The notes beneath the pieces were generated by a model. That model did not search any database and was not told where the DNA came from. It saw only the letters and a list, made by a program, of their open reading frames with translations. Of a DNA stretch of 48,567 bases, positions 17,677 through 27,045 are shown piece by piece (position 1 is the stretch's first letter; each line of letters begins with the position of its first letter). Source of the stretch: Gammaproteobacteria bacterium (lineage in GTDB: Bacteria > Pseudomonadota > Gammaproteobacteria > Pseudomonadales > Azotimanducaceae); NCBI GenBank assembly GCA_002684495.1, contig NYVG01000002.1:213075-261641 (forward strand), given 5' to 3'. A program made the translations under genes and the position numbers.

Positions 17677-17949
17677 CTAACCGCGCCACAACACTAATAG
17701 CGCCCAACATACCGATAAGCCGCTCGCCCATACCAGAGCACCGGCCATAAAGCCTAAGAACAGCAGGTGAATAAAAGCCGCGCTTAACAAGCTAATAAAA
17801 AAACGATCGCCACGGGTCGTCGCCAGTGGCAAAAAACCGCGGCGCTTAGTCGTGGGCCAACGCAATTCCATTAACGTCATCACACATAGCGCCAGGGCAA
17901 TACTGCTAAAGAATACGGCTGTTGGTGTCGTCCAGGCCATCCAAGTCAT
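17677..17949 (-). CDS. DUF2160 small membrane protein of the ABC importer operon
   Basis: This 90-residue protein has two or three hydrophobic helices (around TPTAVFFSSIALALCVMTLM, FISLLSAAFIHLLFLG and ALVWASGLSVCWALLVLW) and the motif MELRWPTTKRRGFLP between the first two. DUF2160 proteins occur beside GlpQ-type permeases in glycerol ABC operons, where their role is not defined. The start overlaps the glpQ stop (ATGA). It is likely an accessory subunit of the importer. Confidence 0.85.
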   Translation of the reverse strand: MTWMAWTTPTAVFFSSIALALCVMTLMELRWPTTKRRGFLPLATTRGDRFFISLLSAAFIHLLFLGFMAGALVWASGLSVCWALLVLWRG

Positions 17950-18779
17950 GACACACGCCCCAGCGCAAAACCTTTAACTAAATGCTTACGCACGAACCAC
18001 ACGACAATAATCCCCGGTATTACCGTGAGCACACCGGCTGCTGCAAGCACCCCCCAATCTAAACCAGAGGCGCTTACCGTGCGGGTCATGGTCACTACGA
18101 TCGGTTTCGCCTCACTGCCCGTAAGTGTTCGCGCCAGCAGCAGTTCGACCCAACTGAACATGAAGCAAAAGAACAGTGTGACTCCGATTGCACCGCGATT
18201 GACCGGCACAAAAATCCGCAAGAAGAAAAAGCTGAAACTGTGCCCATCAATACGCGCCATATCATCTAATTCTGTGGGCACCCCAGACATAAAGCCCTCG
18301 AGGATCCAGACGGACAAAGGCACTGTGAACAGACAGTGTGCCAATGCAACGGCGAGCGGCGTATCAAAAAGGCCTACCGCAGAATAGAGTTGAAAAAACG
18401 GCAGCAAAAACACCGCCGGCGGCGCCATGCGATTGGTCAAAAGCCAGAAGAACAATTGACGATCACCGAGGAAGCGATAGCGCGAAAACACATAGGCTGC
18501 CGGCACCGCGACCAAAATAGAAATTAGCGTATTTAACACCACGTAATTCAGGGAATTAACGAAGGCGGAAAACCATACCGGGTTGCGCCAGATCTCAGCG
18601 AAGTTAGCCAGTGTGGGATTTTGCGGCAGCAGAGCAAACTCGCCGGTAATATCGGCGTTGCTCTGCAACGCAATACTGGCCAACCAATAAAGGGGCAGCA
18701 GCAAATAAATACAATAGCCAACCAATAGCCAGCGACTCGCGCTCAACCATGGCCGAGCATGCCCGCTAGTCATGTTCAC
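17946..18779 (-). CDS. glpQ: ABC transporter permease (GlpQ-like, MalG family)
   Basis: The 277-residue inner-membrane protein has about six transmembrane helices and the EAA loop ELDDMARIDGHSFSFFFLRI followed by FVP, which contacts the ATPase subunits. It is a MalG/UgpE-type permease. The start lies 14 bases inside the upstream permease gene; a second Met two codons in (18773) is an alternative. Together with the next gene upstream it would form the heterodimeric membrane channel for the glpV-bound solute. Its name should not be confused with the enterobacterial glycerophosphodiesterase GlpQ. Confidence 0.85.
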   Translation of the reverse strand: MNMTSGHARPWLSASRWLLVGYCIYLLLPLYWLASIALQSNADITGEFALLPQNPTLANFAEIWRNPVWFSAFVNSLNYVVLNTLISILVAVPAAYVFSRYRFLGDRQLFFWLLTNRMAPPAVFLLPFFQLYSAVGLFDTPLAVALAHCLFTVPLSVWILEGFMSGVPTELDDMARIDGHSFSFFFLRIFVPVNRGAIGVTLFFCFMFSWVELLLARTLTGSEAKPIVVTMTRTVSASGLDWGVLAAAGVLTVIPGIIVVWFVRKHLVKGFALGRVS

Positions 18780-19626
18780 GTACCACGCTGCTGTAGAAGA
18801 TCCAGCAGAACAACAATATAAATAAGAAATAAATCACCGAGAAAGCCGCTGCTGGACCAAGATCAAATTGTCCTACCGCCATAGTGGCAAGATGTTGACT
18901 CAAAAACGTAGTCGCATTGCCAGGGCCGCCACCGGTTAGCACAAACGGTTCGGTATAGATCATAAAGCTGTCCATAAGCCGCAGCAGCACCGCAATAACG
19001 AGCACCCCCTTCAATCTCGGCAACTCCACATAACGGAAAACTTGCCACTTACTGGCACCGTCCAACTCTGCGGCCTGATAATAGGCTGCGGGTACCGACG
19101 TGAGCCCAGCAAAAGCCAGCAACGCCACCAATGACGTCCAGTGCCAAATATCCATCGCCAACAGGGTTAGCCAAGCATGAAGCGGATCAGCGGTGTAGTT
19201 ATAACCGAGGCCCAGAGCGTTCAGAGTTACCCCTAGCAGACCAATATCCGCGCGGGCGTATAGCTGCCAGATGGTGCCCACAACGTTCCAAGGAATCAGC
19301 AGCGGTATCGCTAACAGCACCAGTAACAGCGACGCACTTAGACCGTCACGCGGCATGCCTCGCGCCAGCATTAAGCCCAACGGAATTTCAATAATAAGCA
19401 CACTGGCACTGAACGCGAGTTGGCGCAAAAACGCATCAATAAAGCGCGGATCCTGAAGTGTTTCGCTGTACCACTGAAACCCCACAAAGAATCTTGAATT
19501 GAAATCCAAAATATCTTGGACAGAGTAGTTAACTACCGTTATCAGCGGTACCACACCACTGAAGGCCACAATCAGCAAAACCGGCAGAACACCTAACCAA
19601 GCTTTATTGTTGTAGGGTTTATTCAT
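18766..19626 (-). CDS. glpP: ABC transporter permease (GlpP-like, MalF/UgpA family)
   Basis: The frame is open to 19701, but the ATG at 19626 overlaps the glpT stop by 8 bases (ATGAATAA) and begins MNKPYNNKAWLGVLPVLL, the usual start for this family, so it is chosen (286 residues). About six membrane helices are visible. The EAA loop is YYQAAELDGASKWQVFRYVE followed by LP. It pairs with the GlpQ-like permease. All genes from 21642 to 15903 overlap or are closely spaced, indicating one transcript. Confidence 0.85.
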   Translation of the reverse strand: MNKPYNNKAWLGVLPVLLIVAFSGVVPLITVVNYSVQDILDFNSRFFVGFQWYSETLQDPRFIDAFLRQLAFSASVLIIEIPLGLMLARGMPRDGLSASLLLVLLAIPLLIPWNVVGTIWQLYARADIGLLGVTLNALGLGYNYTADPLHAWLTLLAMDIWHWTSLVALLAFAGLTSVPAAYYQAAELDGASKWQVFRYVELPRLKGVLVIAVLLRLMDSFMIYTEPFVLTGGGPGNATTFLSQHLATMAVGQFDLGPAAAFSVIYFLFILLFCWIFYSSVVREHD

Positions 19627-20659
19627 GATCTGCCAACAACAATTGACCTTGGGCAGAAAAACATAGATGCCGCGCCAGATGGATACCAACGCTCTGACCA
19701 ATAGAGACGTCCAATTGACCCCGCACAGCGATTTGACCAGCAGCAGTCTCTAAGCGCACAACCCCGGTTGCTGCACCATACTCGGTGCCGGCAAGCTGAA
19801 TTGATTTAACAACCCCTCTCAATTGGCCTGCATCTTGCGCCTGCAGTTGCGCCCACTCGGGCCTAAAACCCACACGCTGCGTCCCTGCCAGCAACGGAGT
19901 GGAAGGCGCCAGTTGCTCAGCATCCACAAAGTTCATACCCGGGCTACCAATAAAATAGCCAACAAACTCGCACGACGGCGTAGTGTAGATCTGCTCTGGC
20001 GTCCCGACCTGGAGCAAACCGCCCTCTGCCATAACCGCCACTTGATCAGCGAAAGTCAACGCCTCAGTCTGATCATGGGTAACGTAAATCATGGTCACCC
20101 CGAGTTCTTCTTGAACCCGACGCAAAGTCTGGCGCAACCGCCATTTCATTCTTGGCTCTACGGCGGTCAAAGGTTCATCCAGCAGCACAACCGAAACATC
20201 CGGGCGAACTAATGCGCGGCCAATCGCGACCAGCTGTTTTTGAAACAATGACAACTGGGATGCCACAAGCGGCAATTGCTGAGTAATTTCTAAATCAGCG
20301 GAAATGCGCTGCACCCGCTCGTCAATCCATAACGGATCAAACTTACGAGCGCGTAAAGGAAAGGCTAAGTTCTCGGCCACAGACATAGATTCATATAGGA
20401 CCGGAAACTGAAATACTTGGGCCACATTACGTTGTCGTCCAGCCAGATCAGACACGTCATCAGCGTCGAACAAAACACGCCCCGAAGAAGGCGTCAGCAG
20501 CCCCGATAACAGGTTCAACAAGGTAGTTTTACCGGCACCTGATGCTCCCAATAGAGCGAATGCCGTGCCATCCGCCACGTTTAGCGATAACGGTGCGAGC
20601 GTATCCGCCTCGGCACCCGGATACCGAAAAGACAGTTCATCAAGTTGAATTGCGGCCAT
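19619..20659 (-). CDS. glpT: ABC transporter ATP-binding protein (GlpT-like) with degenerate signature motif
   Basis: This 346-residue ATPase has an intact Walker A (GASGAGKTT, residues 38-46), Walker B VLLDEP (158-163) and switch His (THD, H195), plus a C-terminal OB/TOBE-like domain. The ABC signature, normally LSGGQ, reads LSLFQ (136-140). GlpT-type proteins of the glycerol importer also have a non-standard signature. It pairs with the GlpS-like protein encoded two bases upstream, which has a good signature but no switch His. The name follows the rhizobial GlpSTPQV nomenclature and is unrelated to the enterobacterial GlpT antiporter. Confidence 0.85.
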   Translation of the reverse strand: MAAIQLDELSFRYPGAEADTLAPLSLNVADGTAFALLGASGAGKTTLLNLLSGLLTPSSGRVLFDADDVSDLAGRQRNVAQVFQFPVLYESMSVAENLAFPLRARKFDPLWIDERVQRISADLEITQQLPLVASQLSLFQKQLVAIGRALVRPDVSVVLLDEPLTAVEPRMKWRLRQTLRRVQEELGVTMIYVTHDQTEALTFADQVAVMAEGGLLQVGTPEQIYTTPSCEFVGYFIGSPGMNFVDAEQLAPSTPLLAGTQRVGFRPEWAQLQAQDAGQLRGVVKSIQLAGTEYGAATGVVRLETAAGQIAVRGQLDVSIGQSVGIHLARHLCFSAQGQLLLADHE

Positions 20660-20661
20660 AC

Positions 20662-21642
20662 TCAGATAACCCCAAACCGCATAATGTCGTCATTTCGAAC
20701 AATAACTTGGAGGGTCTGACCAGCGCTCACCTGCACCATGCCCGGACATCGCACCACCCAGCGCTTAGTTTCCACTGCACCGTGAATAAATGTCTCGTCG
20801 CCACTGGTCTCTAAGCCCAACACCTGCATTTGAAACTCACTCACCTCGCCAGCAGGGGGCGAACTCGTCATATAAACATGTTCAGGACGCACGGCCGCTT
20901 GCCGCGCCGCAGCGACCAAGGTCGCCTTAGAAGTGAATGGGTTAACACCCGGGTCACTCATAAGATCAGCTGCGACAAAGCTCTGTGGGTGCCTATACAC
21001 CTCAAGCGGCGTACCCGACTGTAACTTTGTATGCTCGTCCAATAGCACCACCTCGTCTCCCAGGGCAAATGCATCTTTGGGATCCGTAGAGGTATAAATC
21101 ACCGTGGTGCCGCTTTGCTGCAACAAACTTTGCAACTCCAGCACCAGTGTCTCGCGCAGTTTGTAGTCAAGATTTACCAATGGCTCGTCCAACACCAGTA
21201 CCTGTGCCTGCTGAGCCATAGCGCGAGCTATTGCCAAGCGCTGCTGCTGTCCGCCCGACAGTTCGTTTGGCAAGCGTTGCAAAAGCGCCGCTAGACCAAG
21301 CACCTCAGCCAGCTGTTTGGCTCTGGCCTCGCGATCGCGACGGGACACGCCCTGAGCGCGCATAGGTGAGGTAATATTTTCTGCCACGGTCCAGTTCGGA
21401 TAGTTAACAAACGCCTGGAATACCACCGCGACAGAGCGAGACTGGGGTCGCAAGCAGCTCAATTCTCGATCGTTTAAGACTACCCGTCCTGTGGCTGAGC
21501 AAGCTAAGCCAGCGATAAGACGACACAAGTTTGTCTTGCCTGATCGATTACGTCCCAATACAACGGTCAGCGTTCCCGCACGAAAATCATGCTCGAACAC
21601 TTCCGCACCGGGCGTTAGCTGAATCTGGGAGAGCTGCAACAT
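20662..21642 (-). CDS. glpS: ABC transporter ATP-binding protein (GlpS-like) lacking the switch histidine
   Basis: This 326-residue ATPase shows Walker A GRNRSGKT (residues 30-37), signature LSGGQQQR (128-135) and Walker B VLVLDEP (148-154). The switch-loop position reads TSTD (184-187), with Thr186 where most ABC ATPases have His. A C-terminal TOBE-like beta domain follows. It is the first gene of the importer block and lies 79 bases after the aldehyde dehydrogenase. The H-loop change is also known to me from GlpS/UgpC-like proteins annotated in alphaproteobacteria, which supports the GlpS assignment. Confidence 0.85.
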   Translation of the reverse strand: MLQLSQIQLTPGAEVFEHDFRAGTLTVVLGRNRSGKTNLCRLIAGLACSATGRVVLNDRELSCLRPQSRSVAVVFQAFVNYPNWTVAENITSPMRAQGVSRRDREARAKQLAEVLGLAALLQRLPNELSGGQQQRLAIARAMAQQAQVLVLDEPLVNLDYKLRETLVLELQSLLQQSGTTVIYTSTDPKDAFALGDEVVLLDEHTKLQSGTPLEVYRHPQSFVAADLMSDPGVNPFTSKATLVAAARQAAVRPEHVYMTSSPPAGEVSEFQMQVLGLETSGDETFIHGAVETKRWVVRCPGMVQVSAGQTLQVIVRNDDIMRFGVI

Positions 21643-21721
21643 ACCGCTGTCAAAACACCAACAAAGCCCACATTGCTAAAGGAAATCCCTATAGCACCCT
21701 AGTTAAGGAATTTTTCAGCCG

Positions 21722-23176
21722 CTACTTCAGCTGCGAACGGGCAAATTTAACAAGCTTTTCGCCATAGGGCGGTCGCATACCCATCATCCCTGCCAGGTTA
21801 AATTTCGTTTGCTTAAATACGGCTTTGGCGTGGCTAAACCGCTTAAATCCGTCAGCGCCGTGATAGGCACCCATGCCCGACGGCCCCACCCCACCAAAGG
21901 GCAATTCCTCTTGGGCAATGTGCATGATCACATCGTTCAAGGTCACGCCACCAGACGTGGTGTAGTTAACCACATGACTGGCCTCCGCCTGATCTGCACC
22001 AAAGTAATAAAGTCCTAACGGACGATCATGCGCGTTGACGTAATCAATGGTGTCCTGAACATCAGCATAGGACTTTACCGGCAATACTGGGCCGAAGATT
22101 TCTTCTTGCATGACGGCCAAATCATCGCTGGGGTTGAGCACCAAAGTGGGCGCAATTTTATGCGCCGGCTGTTGCCTGAAATCTTCTTGTGCCGGATTAA
22201 TCTCCACCACCTCAGCGCCAGCATTCTTCGCCTCATCTACGTAGCCGTTAAGGCGCTTAAAATGTCGCTCGTTAACAACCGAGGTATAGTCGGGGTTGTC
22301 CACAAGAGTAGGGAACATTTTTTTGACGGATGCCTTGGTCGATTCAACGAACTCGTCCATACGCTCTTCTGGTACGAAGACATAGTCAGGGGACAAACAA
22401 ATCTGCCCTGCATTGAGCATTTTACCTGCCATCAATGAATCAGTGGTAGGCGCCATATCAGCACTGCGCCCGATTACCACCGGTGACTTACCGCCCAATT
22501 CTAGGGTCACCGGCACCAAGTTTTCAGATGCGGCCCGCATCACATGCTTGGCCACCGAAGTCGCACCGGTAAACAACAGATGATCGAAGGCTAAGCTAGA
22601 AAAATCCGCACCTGTTGCAGGGCCACCAGTGACCACTGCAATTTCCGCCGAATCGAACTCAGCCGCGATTGCTTCCGCCATAGCCTCTGACGTGGCCGGC
22701 GTATATTCACTGGGTTTAATCATGCAGCGATTGCCAGCGGACAGAACACCGGATAAAGGCGCGAAAGTCAGATTGACGGGAAAATTCCAAGGACTGATCA
22801 CACCCACCACACCCAGCGGTTGATAGTCGATCCAAGCTTTAGCACCGAATAACGCCAGCACCCCCGGCGTCACCTTGCGCTTTTCCCGCTTCATCCACTC
22901 TTTCATATGCTTTTGTGCATGTCGTAAGGGTGTTACTGATGAGGCTATATCGGTAAACAACGACTGGTGTTCGCTGCGATGACCGAAGTCTGCTGTCATC
23001 GCCTCGATAAAGCGCTGTTCATTTTTCCGCACTACATTGATTGCGCGTTCAAGCCGATCAAACCGTGTGGCAAAAGACACCTCGCCCTCCGCCAGATAAG
23101 CACTTTTCTGTGCATCGAGAATTGACTGCATAACCTCTAACGAGGTGTCTTGCTGTTCGAGGCTCAAATCATTCAT
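21722..23176 (-). CDS. Coniferyl-aldehyde-dehydrogenase-like NAD(P)-dependent aldehyde dehydrogenase
   Basis: The 484-residue protein is a class 3/CalB-type aldehyde dehydrogenase. Key residues are visible: SPWNFP with Asn131, the nucleotide-binding FTGATSVAKHV (202-212), ELGGK with general base Glu226, and GQIC with catalytic Cys260. The SPDYVFV after the Cys is typical of the coniferyl aldehyde dehydrogenase subgroup, which oxidises aromatic and medium-chain aldehydes to acids. No signal peptide: cytoplasmic. It lies between an acyl-CoA synthetase and the ABC importer on the same strand, suggesting aldehyde to acid to acyl-CoA flow. The natural substrate is not determined by sequence. Confidence 0.9.
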   Translation of the reverse strand: MNDLSLEQQDTSLEVMQSILDAQKSAYLAEGEVSFATRFDRLERAINVVRKNEQRFIEAMTADFGHRSEHQSLFTDIASSVTPLRHAQKHMKEWMKREKRKVTPGVLALFGAKAWIDYQPLGVVGVISPWNFPVNLTFAPLSGVLSAGNRCMIKPSEYTPATSEAMAEAIAAEFDSAEIAVVTGGPATGADFSSLAFDHLLFTGATSVAKHVMRAASENLVPVTLELGGKSPVVIGRSADMAPTTDSLMAGKMLNAGQICLSPDYVFVPEERMDEFVESTKASVKKMFPTLVDNPDYTSVVNERHFKRLNGYVDEAKNAGAEVVEINPAQEDFRQQPAHKIAPTLVLNPSDDLAVMQEEIFGPVLPVKSYADVQDTIDYVNAHDRPLGLYYFGADQAEASHVVNYTTSGGVTLNDVIMHIAQEELPFGGVGPSGMGAYHGADGFKRFSHAKAVFKQTKFNLAGMMGMRPPYGEKLVKFARSQLK

Positions 23177-23211
23177 CAGAGATCTCCAAATTAACTAAAT
23201 TATAGTTGTCG

Positions 23212-24756
23212 TTAGGTAATCGCGGGTTGGGACGCATCAACATATTGCTCCCGCAGGGTCCGCTTCAAAACTTTGCCGGTACCATTGCGCGGCAGCGCAT
23301 CAATAAATTCAACGCTCGCTGGCACCTTAAATTTAGCGAGCTTCTTCAGACAATGGCCGATGACATCATCAGCGGATAAATCTTCATTAGGCTTCAGCAC
23401 CACTACCGCCAATCCGGTCTCCCCCCAGCGGTCGTCTGGCACCCCTATAATCGCTGCTTCAGCGACCTGGGGCAACTGATATAAAACGTTTTCCACCTCT
23501 GCTGGGTATACGTTCTCGCCACCCGATATATACATATCCTTCCAGCGATCAACGATGTAAATAAACCCCTCGTCATCAAAACGCGCCGCATCACCGGTTT
23601 TCAGCCAATCATCAGCAAACGACTTAGCGGTAGCCTCGGGATTATTCCAATACCCCGGGGTAATGTTAGGACCACGAATCAACAATTCACCCACCTCACC
23701 CCAAGGCAACTCAAGCCCTTCATCATCCACCACTTTAACTTCAGTGTGGAGCAAACATTTGCCCGCGGAGCCCAACTTGCGCAGGGCATCTGTGGCTTCC
23801 AGCATGGTACCGCCAGGACTGGTCTCGGTCATACCCCAACCCTGCACCAGCGGCACCCCGCGATCTAGCCAACCCGTCAAAATAGCTTCAGCACAGGGAG
23901 CGCCACCGACACCCGCCGTTTGCAAGCGAGACAAATCCGTAGCCGCGAAATCAGGGTGCTGCATCATAAATTGGTAAGGCGCGGGCACACCAAAGAAATG
24001 CGTGACCCCCAATACAGGATCGCCAATCACAGATAATGCGCGGCCAGGCTCAAAATCACGCATTAACAGAATACGTCCACCTGCGTGCAAAATCGGATTC
24101 GCATAGCAATTCATGCCGCCAGTGTGAAATAGCGGCAATACGACGAGCTGCACCGCGTCACTACTGACCCCTGCAGGCAAACCGAGGTTAACGGCATTAT
24201 AAAAATTCATACCGTAGGTAATCATCGCGCCTTTGGGATGTCCTGTTGTGCCTGACGTGTACATGATCATTGCTACATCGTCATGGGAGCATTCCACCAC
24301 AGAGTAATCGACTTCAGCGGCAGCCATAGCGGCAGCATAAGAACAGTTTGCATCTTCAACATCTAACTGCAGTTCAAGTTCGATCCCACACAAGGCCTTT
24401 AACTCGCTCGCCTCAGGTAAAAACTTCACATCACTGATCAGCAGCTTGGGCGCCGAATCATTCATAATGTACTCAAGCTCAGGAACGGTTAGCCGCCAGT
24501 TCAATGGCAAACAAATGGCACCAATTTTCGCACAGGCAAACGCTGCTTCGAATATTTCAGGACAATTCGCCGCGAGGATAGCCACTCGATCGCCCTTTAC
24601 GAAACCTTGGCTCTGCATCCAACTCGCTAACTTGCTCGCTCTTTCGTCCAATTCCCCATAAGACAACTCGTTTCCAGTATCGAGATCGACTATTGCTACT
24701 TTATTGCCGCGAACACCAGCGTGGTGGGCAATCCAGTCATAATGCTTAACAGCCAT
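23212..24756 (-). CDS. AMP-dependent acyl-CoA synthetase
   Basis: The 514-residue ANL-superfamily enzyme activates a carboxylic acid to an acyl-AMP and then an acyl-CoA. The P-loop motif YTSGTTGHPKG is at residues 166-176, the A5-type motif QGWGMTETSPGG and the A7/A8 motifs KTGDAARFDDEGFIYIVDR and YISGGENVYPAEVE are in order, and the catalytic Lys is in GTGKVLKRTLRE near the C-terminus. The family includes fatty-acyl and aryl-CoA ligases. It stands first in the run that continues with the aldehyde dehydrogenase 35 bases downstream. Substrate class is uncertain. Confidence 0.9.
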   Translation of the reverse strand: MAVKHYDWIAHHAGVRGNKVAIVDLDTGNELSYGELDERASKLASWMQSQGFVKGDRVAILAANCPEIFEAAFACAKIGAICLPLNWRLTVPELEYIMNDSAPKLLISDVKFLPEASELKALCGIELELQLDVEDANCSYAAAMAAAEVDYSVVECSHDDVAMIMYTSGTTGHPKGAMITYGMNFYNAVNLGLPAGVSSDAVQLVVLPLFHTGGMNCYANPILHAGGRILLMRDFEPGRALSVIGDPVLGVTHFFGVPAPYQFMMQHPDFAATDLSRLQTAGVGGAPCAEAILTGWLDRGVPLVQGWGMTETSPGGTMLEATDALRKLGSAGKCLLHTEVKVVDDEGLELPWGEVGELLIRGPNITPGYWNNPEATAKSFADDWLKTGDAARFDDEGFIYIVDRWKDMYISGGENVYPAEVENVLYQLPQVAEAAIIGVPDDRWGETGLAVVVLKPNEDLSADDVIGHCLKKLAKFKVPASVEFIDALPRNGTGKVLKRTLREQYVDASQPAIT

Positions 24757-24859
24757 CTAATTCCCCTCATTCAACTTGATCTGACAAGCGACGAAACTAT
24801 ACAACATGCATAGGTTAGTGCATTAATAACTCTTGATCGCAAACCCAAAGGACACAATC

Positions 24860-26266
24860 ATGCACTTCAAGTCTTTTTCCTTTACAAGTTGCTTGCTGGC
24901 GATCAGCTGCCTGAGTGCCTGCACTGAGTTTCAAAATCAAACCGACCTAGTGATCAATAATGTCACAGTGGTGGACGCAGTCTCACCGATTAGAGTTGAG
25001 CGCAGCGTGGTCATTCGCGATGACAAAATTTTTGCCGTTAGCCCAGCTCTAACGGGAGCCGCTGCGACAACACCTAATGTTATTGATGCTAGCGGACAGT
25101 TCCTGATCCCCGGGCTATGGGATATGCACGTGCACTTTTTGTACGAGCCAAAATTGACCGAACAAATGGCCGATCTGTTTTTGCACTACGGGGTCACAAG
25201 TGTTCGCGACACCGGTGGCAATCTCGCCGACTTGGCGGCGCTACGCGAGCGACTTACTGAACGCTCACGACCATCACCCCAAATCTATTTCTCCGGACCA
25301 TTACTCGACGGTGAATTTGTAGTCTACGACGGCAGCGATCCCGCCCGACCCGAACTAGGTGTTGATGTCGCAAACACAAGCACTGCCAACGCTCGGGTAA
25401 AGCAACTTAAGGATGCTGGCGCCGACTTGATCAAGATTTATGAATTGGTACAACCTGATGTTTACGCGGATCTCGTTGCCGCAGCGCGCAGCCACAATCT
25501 GCCTATCGCCTCACACGTACCCTTAATGCTCACTGCCGACGAAGCAGGACCACTCGCAGATTCAATGGAGCATTTACGCAATATCGAACTCGCATGCGCA
25601 AGCAACTGGCAGGAACTGTTACAGGAGCGACGCAAAACAATCAGCGAATTCACCGAAGGATTAGGTTATGACCTGCGCCGCGGCCTGCACAGCGCACAAC
25701 GCCTCCCTGCCATCGCAGCTTATGACGAAAACCGCTGTAACGAGGTGCTGGATACGCTGCAGGCCACCACCCAGGTACCTACTTTGCGTTTGAATACGGT
25801 TTTTCGGCAACAGCCTTGGACGCGCAACGACTGGCCAATCGCGCTAACCGGAATGCCTAACGACGTCGCCCAGCAGTGGCAGAGTCAGATCGACTTACTT
25901 AAGCACAACAACACGGCACCAGATCACCGCTTCGCTGATTGGAGCTTGTTTCTGATTTCGCGCTTATTAGAACGCAAGGTTCCTATAGCCGCCGGAACCG
26001 ATACACCTATTGGCCTTGGCATACCGGGCTATAGCTTACATACCGAATTAGAGTTGCTGGTGACTGGCGGCATGACACCTACCCAAGCCTTATACGCAGC
26101 GACAGTTGCCCCAACCCACTTCTTTGGCAACACCGATGAAATCGGACAAATCAAACCAGGTATGACCGCCGACCTGATTTTACTGAATGCCAACCCGATG
26201 GACGATATCAGCAATACACGCAACATAGCTGCAGTAATGACTAGAGGTACCTGGATACGCCGCTAA
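24860..26266 (+). CDS. Amidohydrolase-family lipoprotein
   Basis: The start is the ATG at 24860, preceded by AAAGGA, rather than the in-frame TTG at 24833. The 468-residue protein has a lipoprotein signal with lipobox LSAC (Cys21), so it is anchored outside the cytoplasm. It is an amidohydrolase-superfamily (imidazolonepropionase/prolidase-like) enzyme: metal-binding DMHVHF (His90, His92), LIKIYE with the Lys that is commonly carboxylated, a later ASHVPL His, and GTDTPIG with the catalytic Asp. Exported members of this group often act on peptides or lactone-like compounds; the substrate is unknown. It converges on the PhyH gene with a four-base overlap. Confidence 0.88.
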   Translation: MHFKSFSFTSCLLAISCLSACTEFQNQTDLVINNVTVVDAVSPIRVERSVVIRDDKIFAVSPALTGAAATTPNVIDASGQFLIPGLWDMHVHFLYEPKLTEQMADLFLHYGVTSVRDTGGNLADLAALRERLTERSRPSPQIYFSGPLLDGEFVVYDGSDPARPELGVDVANTSTANARVKQLKDAGADLIKIYELVQPDVYADLVAAARSHNLPIASHVPLMLTADEAGPLADSMEHLRNIELACASNWQELLQERRKTISEFTEGLGYDLRRGLHSAQRLPAIAAYDENRCNEVLDTLQATTQVPTLRLNTVFRQQPWTRNDWPIALTGMPNDVAQQWQSQIDLLKHNNTAPDHRFADWSLFLISRLLERKVPIAAGTDTPIGLGIPGYSLHTELELLVTGGMTPTQALYAATVAPTHFFGNTDEIGQIKPGMTADLILLNANPMDDISNTRNIAAVMTRGTWIRR

Positions 26267-27045
26267 CCGAGCGCGTTCACTATGTCCTTCCTTTTAAGAG
26301 TCGGTCGATTCGCTGGCTGATAAGTGAGAATGATTCCGCGCCGCTGCCTTGGCGAGTTGTTGGGCATCGAACCATGCACAGCAAGTGGATGAAAGAACAC
26401 CACCGAGCCAGACGGCACTTCAATAGGCCTCTGGGCACTGGCGTCGAAGCCAGCTGGGTCAGTATAAAAACCTGCTAATTGTCGCGCGTCACTGCAACCG
26501 GGCAACATGCCCAACTTATGACTGCCTTTAACAATATGTAAGCAGCCATTACTCACAGAGCTGTCATCAAAGTTCACCATCACATTGGGCAAGCGCTCTG
26601 CCTCATCACAATCATGCACCCAATAAGGCGTATCCTGATGCCAGGCAAATCCTGAACCCACTCTCGAACTTTTCAGATTCAGCTTCGCTGTCCATAATGC
26701 CACTTCCGCACTGTCTACCAATTGACACATGGGGCGCACTAGACGCGGATCATGAACCAATTGCGCAAACTGATCGTGCAGTTCATGCACAGGTTCTATC
26801 ACGCGAATTTCTGCTGCATCCTGATGATGTTCAAATTGCACTGTAGAGTGGCCAATGTCAGCAAATGAATTGCCGTCTAAGACGTAGCGTCTCGCATCAG
26901 CACTTGCTGCCATAACTTTGGCCGTTTGCGCGGCGGCGTCCGCCGCGGCTCTAAAAGCATTAACCTCCTGCTTGTGGAATACCTGCCGGCGCACCAAGAA
27001 ACCATTCTCCCAGTACGCCTCAAGTTCGGCTGCGGACAACCTCAT
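26263..27045 (-). CDS. Phytanoyl-CoA dioxygenase (PhyH) family protein
   Basis: This 260-residue protein is an Fe(II)/2-oxoglutarate-dependent oxygenase of the PhyH family. The metal triad is visible as WHQDTPYW (His136, Asp138) and LAVHGS (His224), with the 2-oxoglutarate-binding Arg in PRQRRGI. Family enzymes hydroxylate small molecules or acyl groups; the substrate is unknown. The start overlaps the CopC-like stop by four bases (ATGA), so the two are translated together. Confidence 0.88.
   Translation of the reverse strand: MRLSAAELEAYWENGFLVRRQVFHKQEVNAFRAAADAAAQTAKVMAASADARRYVLDGNSFADIGHSTVQFEHHQDAAEIRVIEPVHELHDQFAQLVHDPRLVRPMCQLVDSAEVALWTAKLNLKSSRVGSGFAWHQDTPYWVHDCDEAERLPNVMVNFDDSSVSNGCLHIVKGSHKLGMLPGCSDARQLAGFYTDPAGFDASAQRPIEVPSGSVVFFHPLAVHGSMPNNSPRQRRGIILTYQPANRPTLKRKDIVNALG

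Noticed and set aside
15903..21642. Maltose or sn-glycerol-3-phosphate (Ugp) transporter
   Set aside because: The six-gene order with a DUF2160 protein and two non-identical ATPases fits the GlpSTPQV importer; UgpBAEC has a single ATPase gene and no DUF2160.
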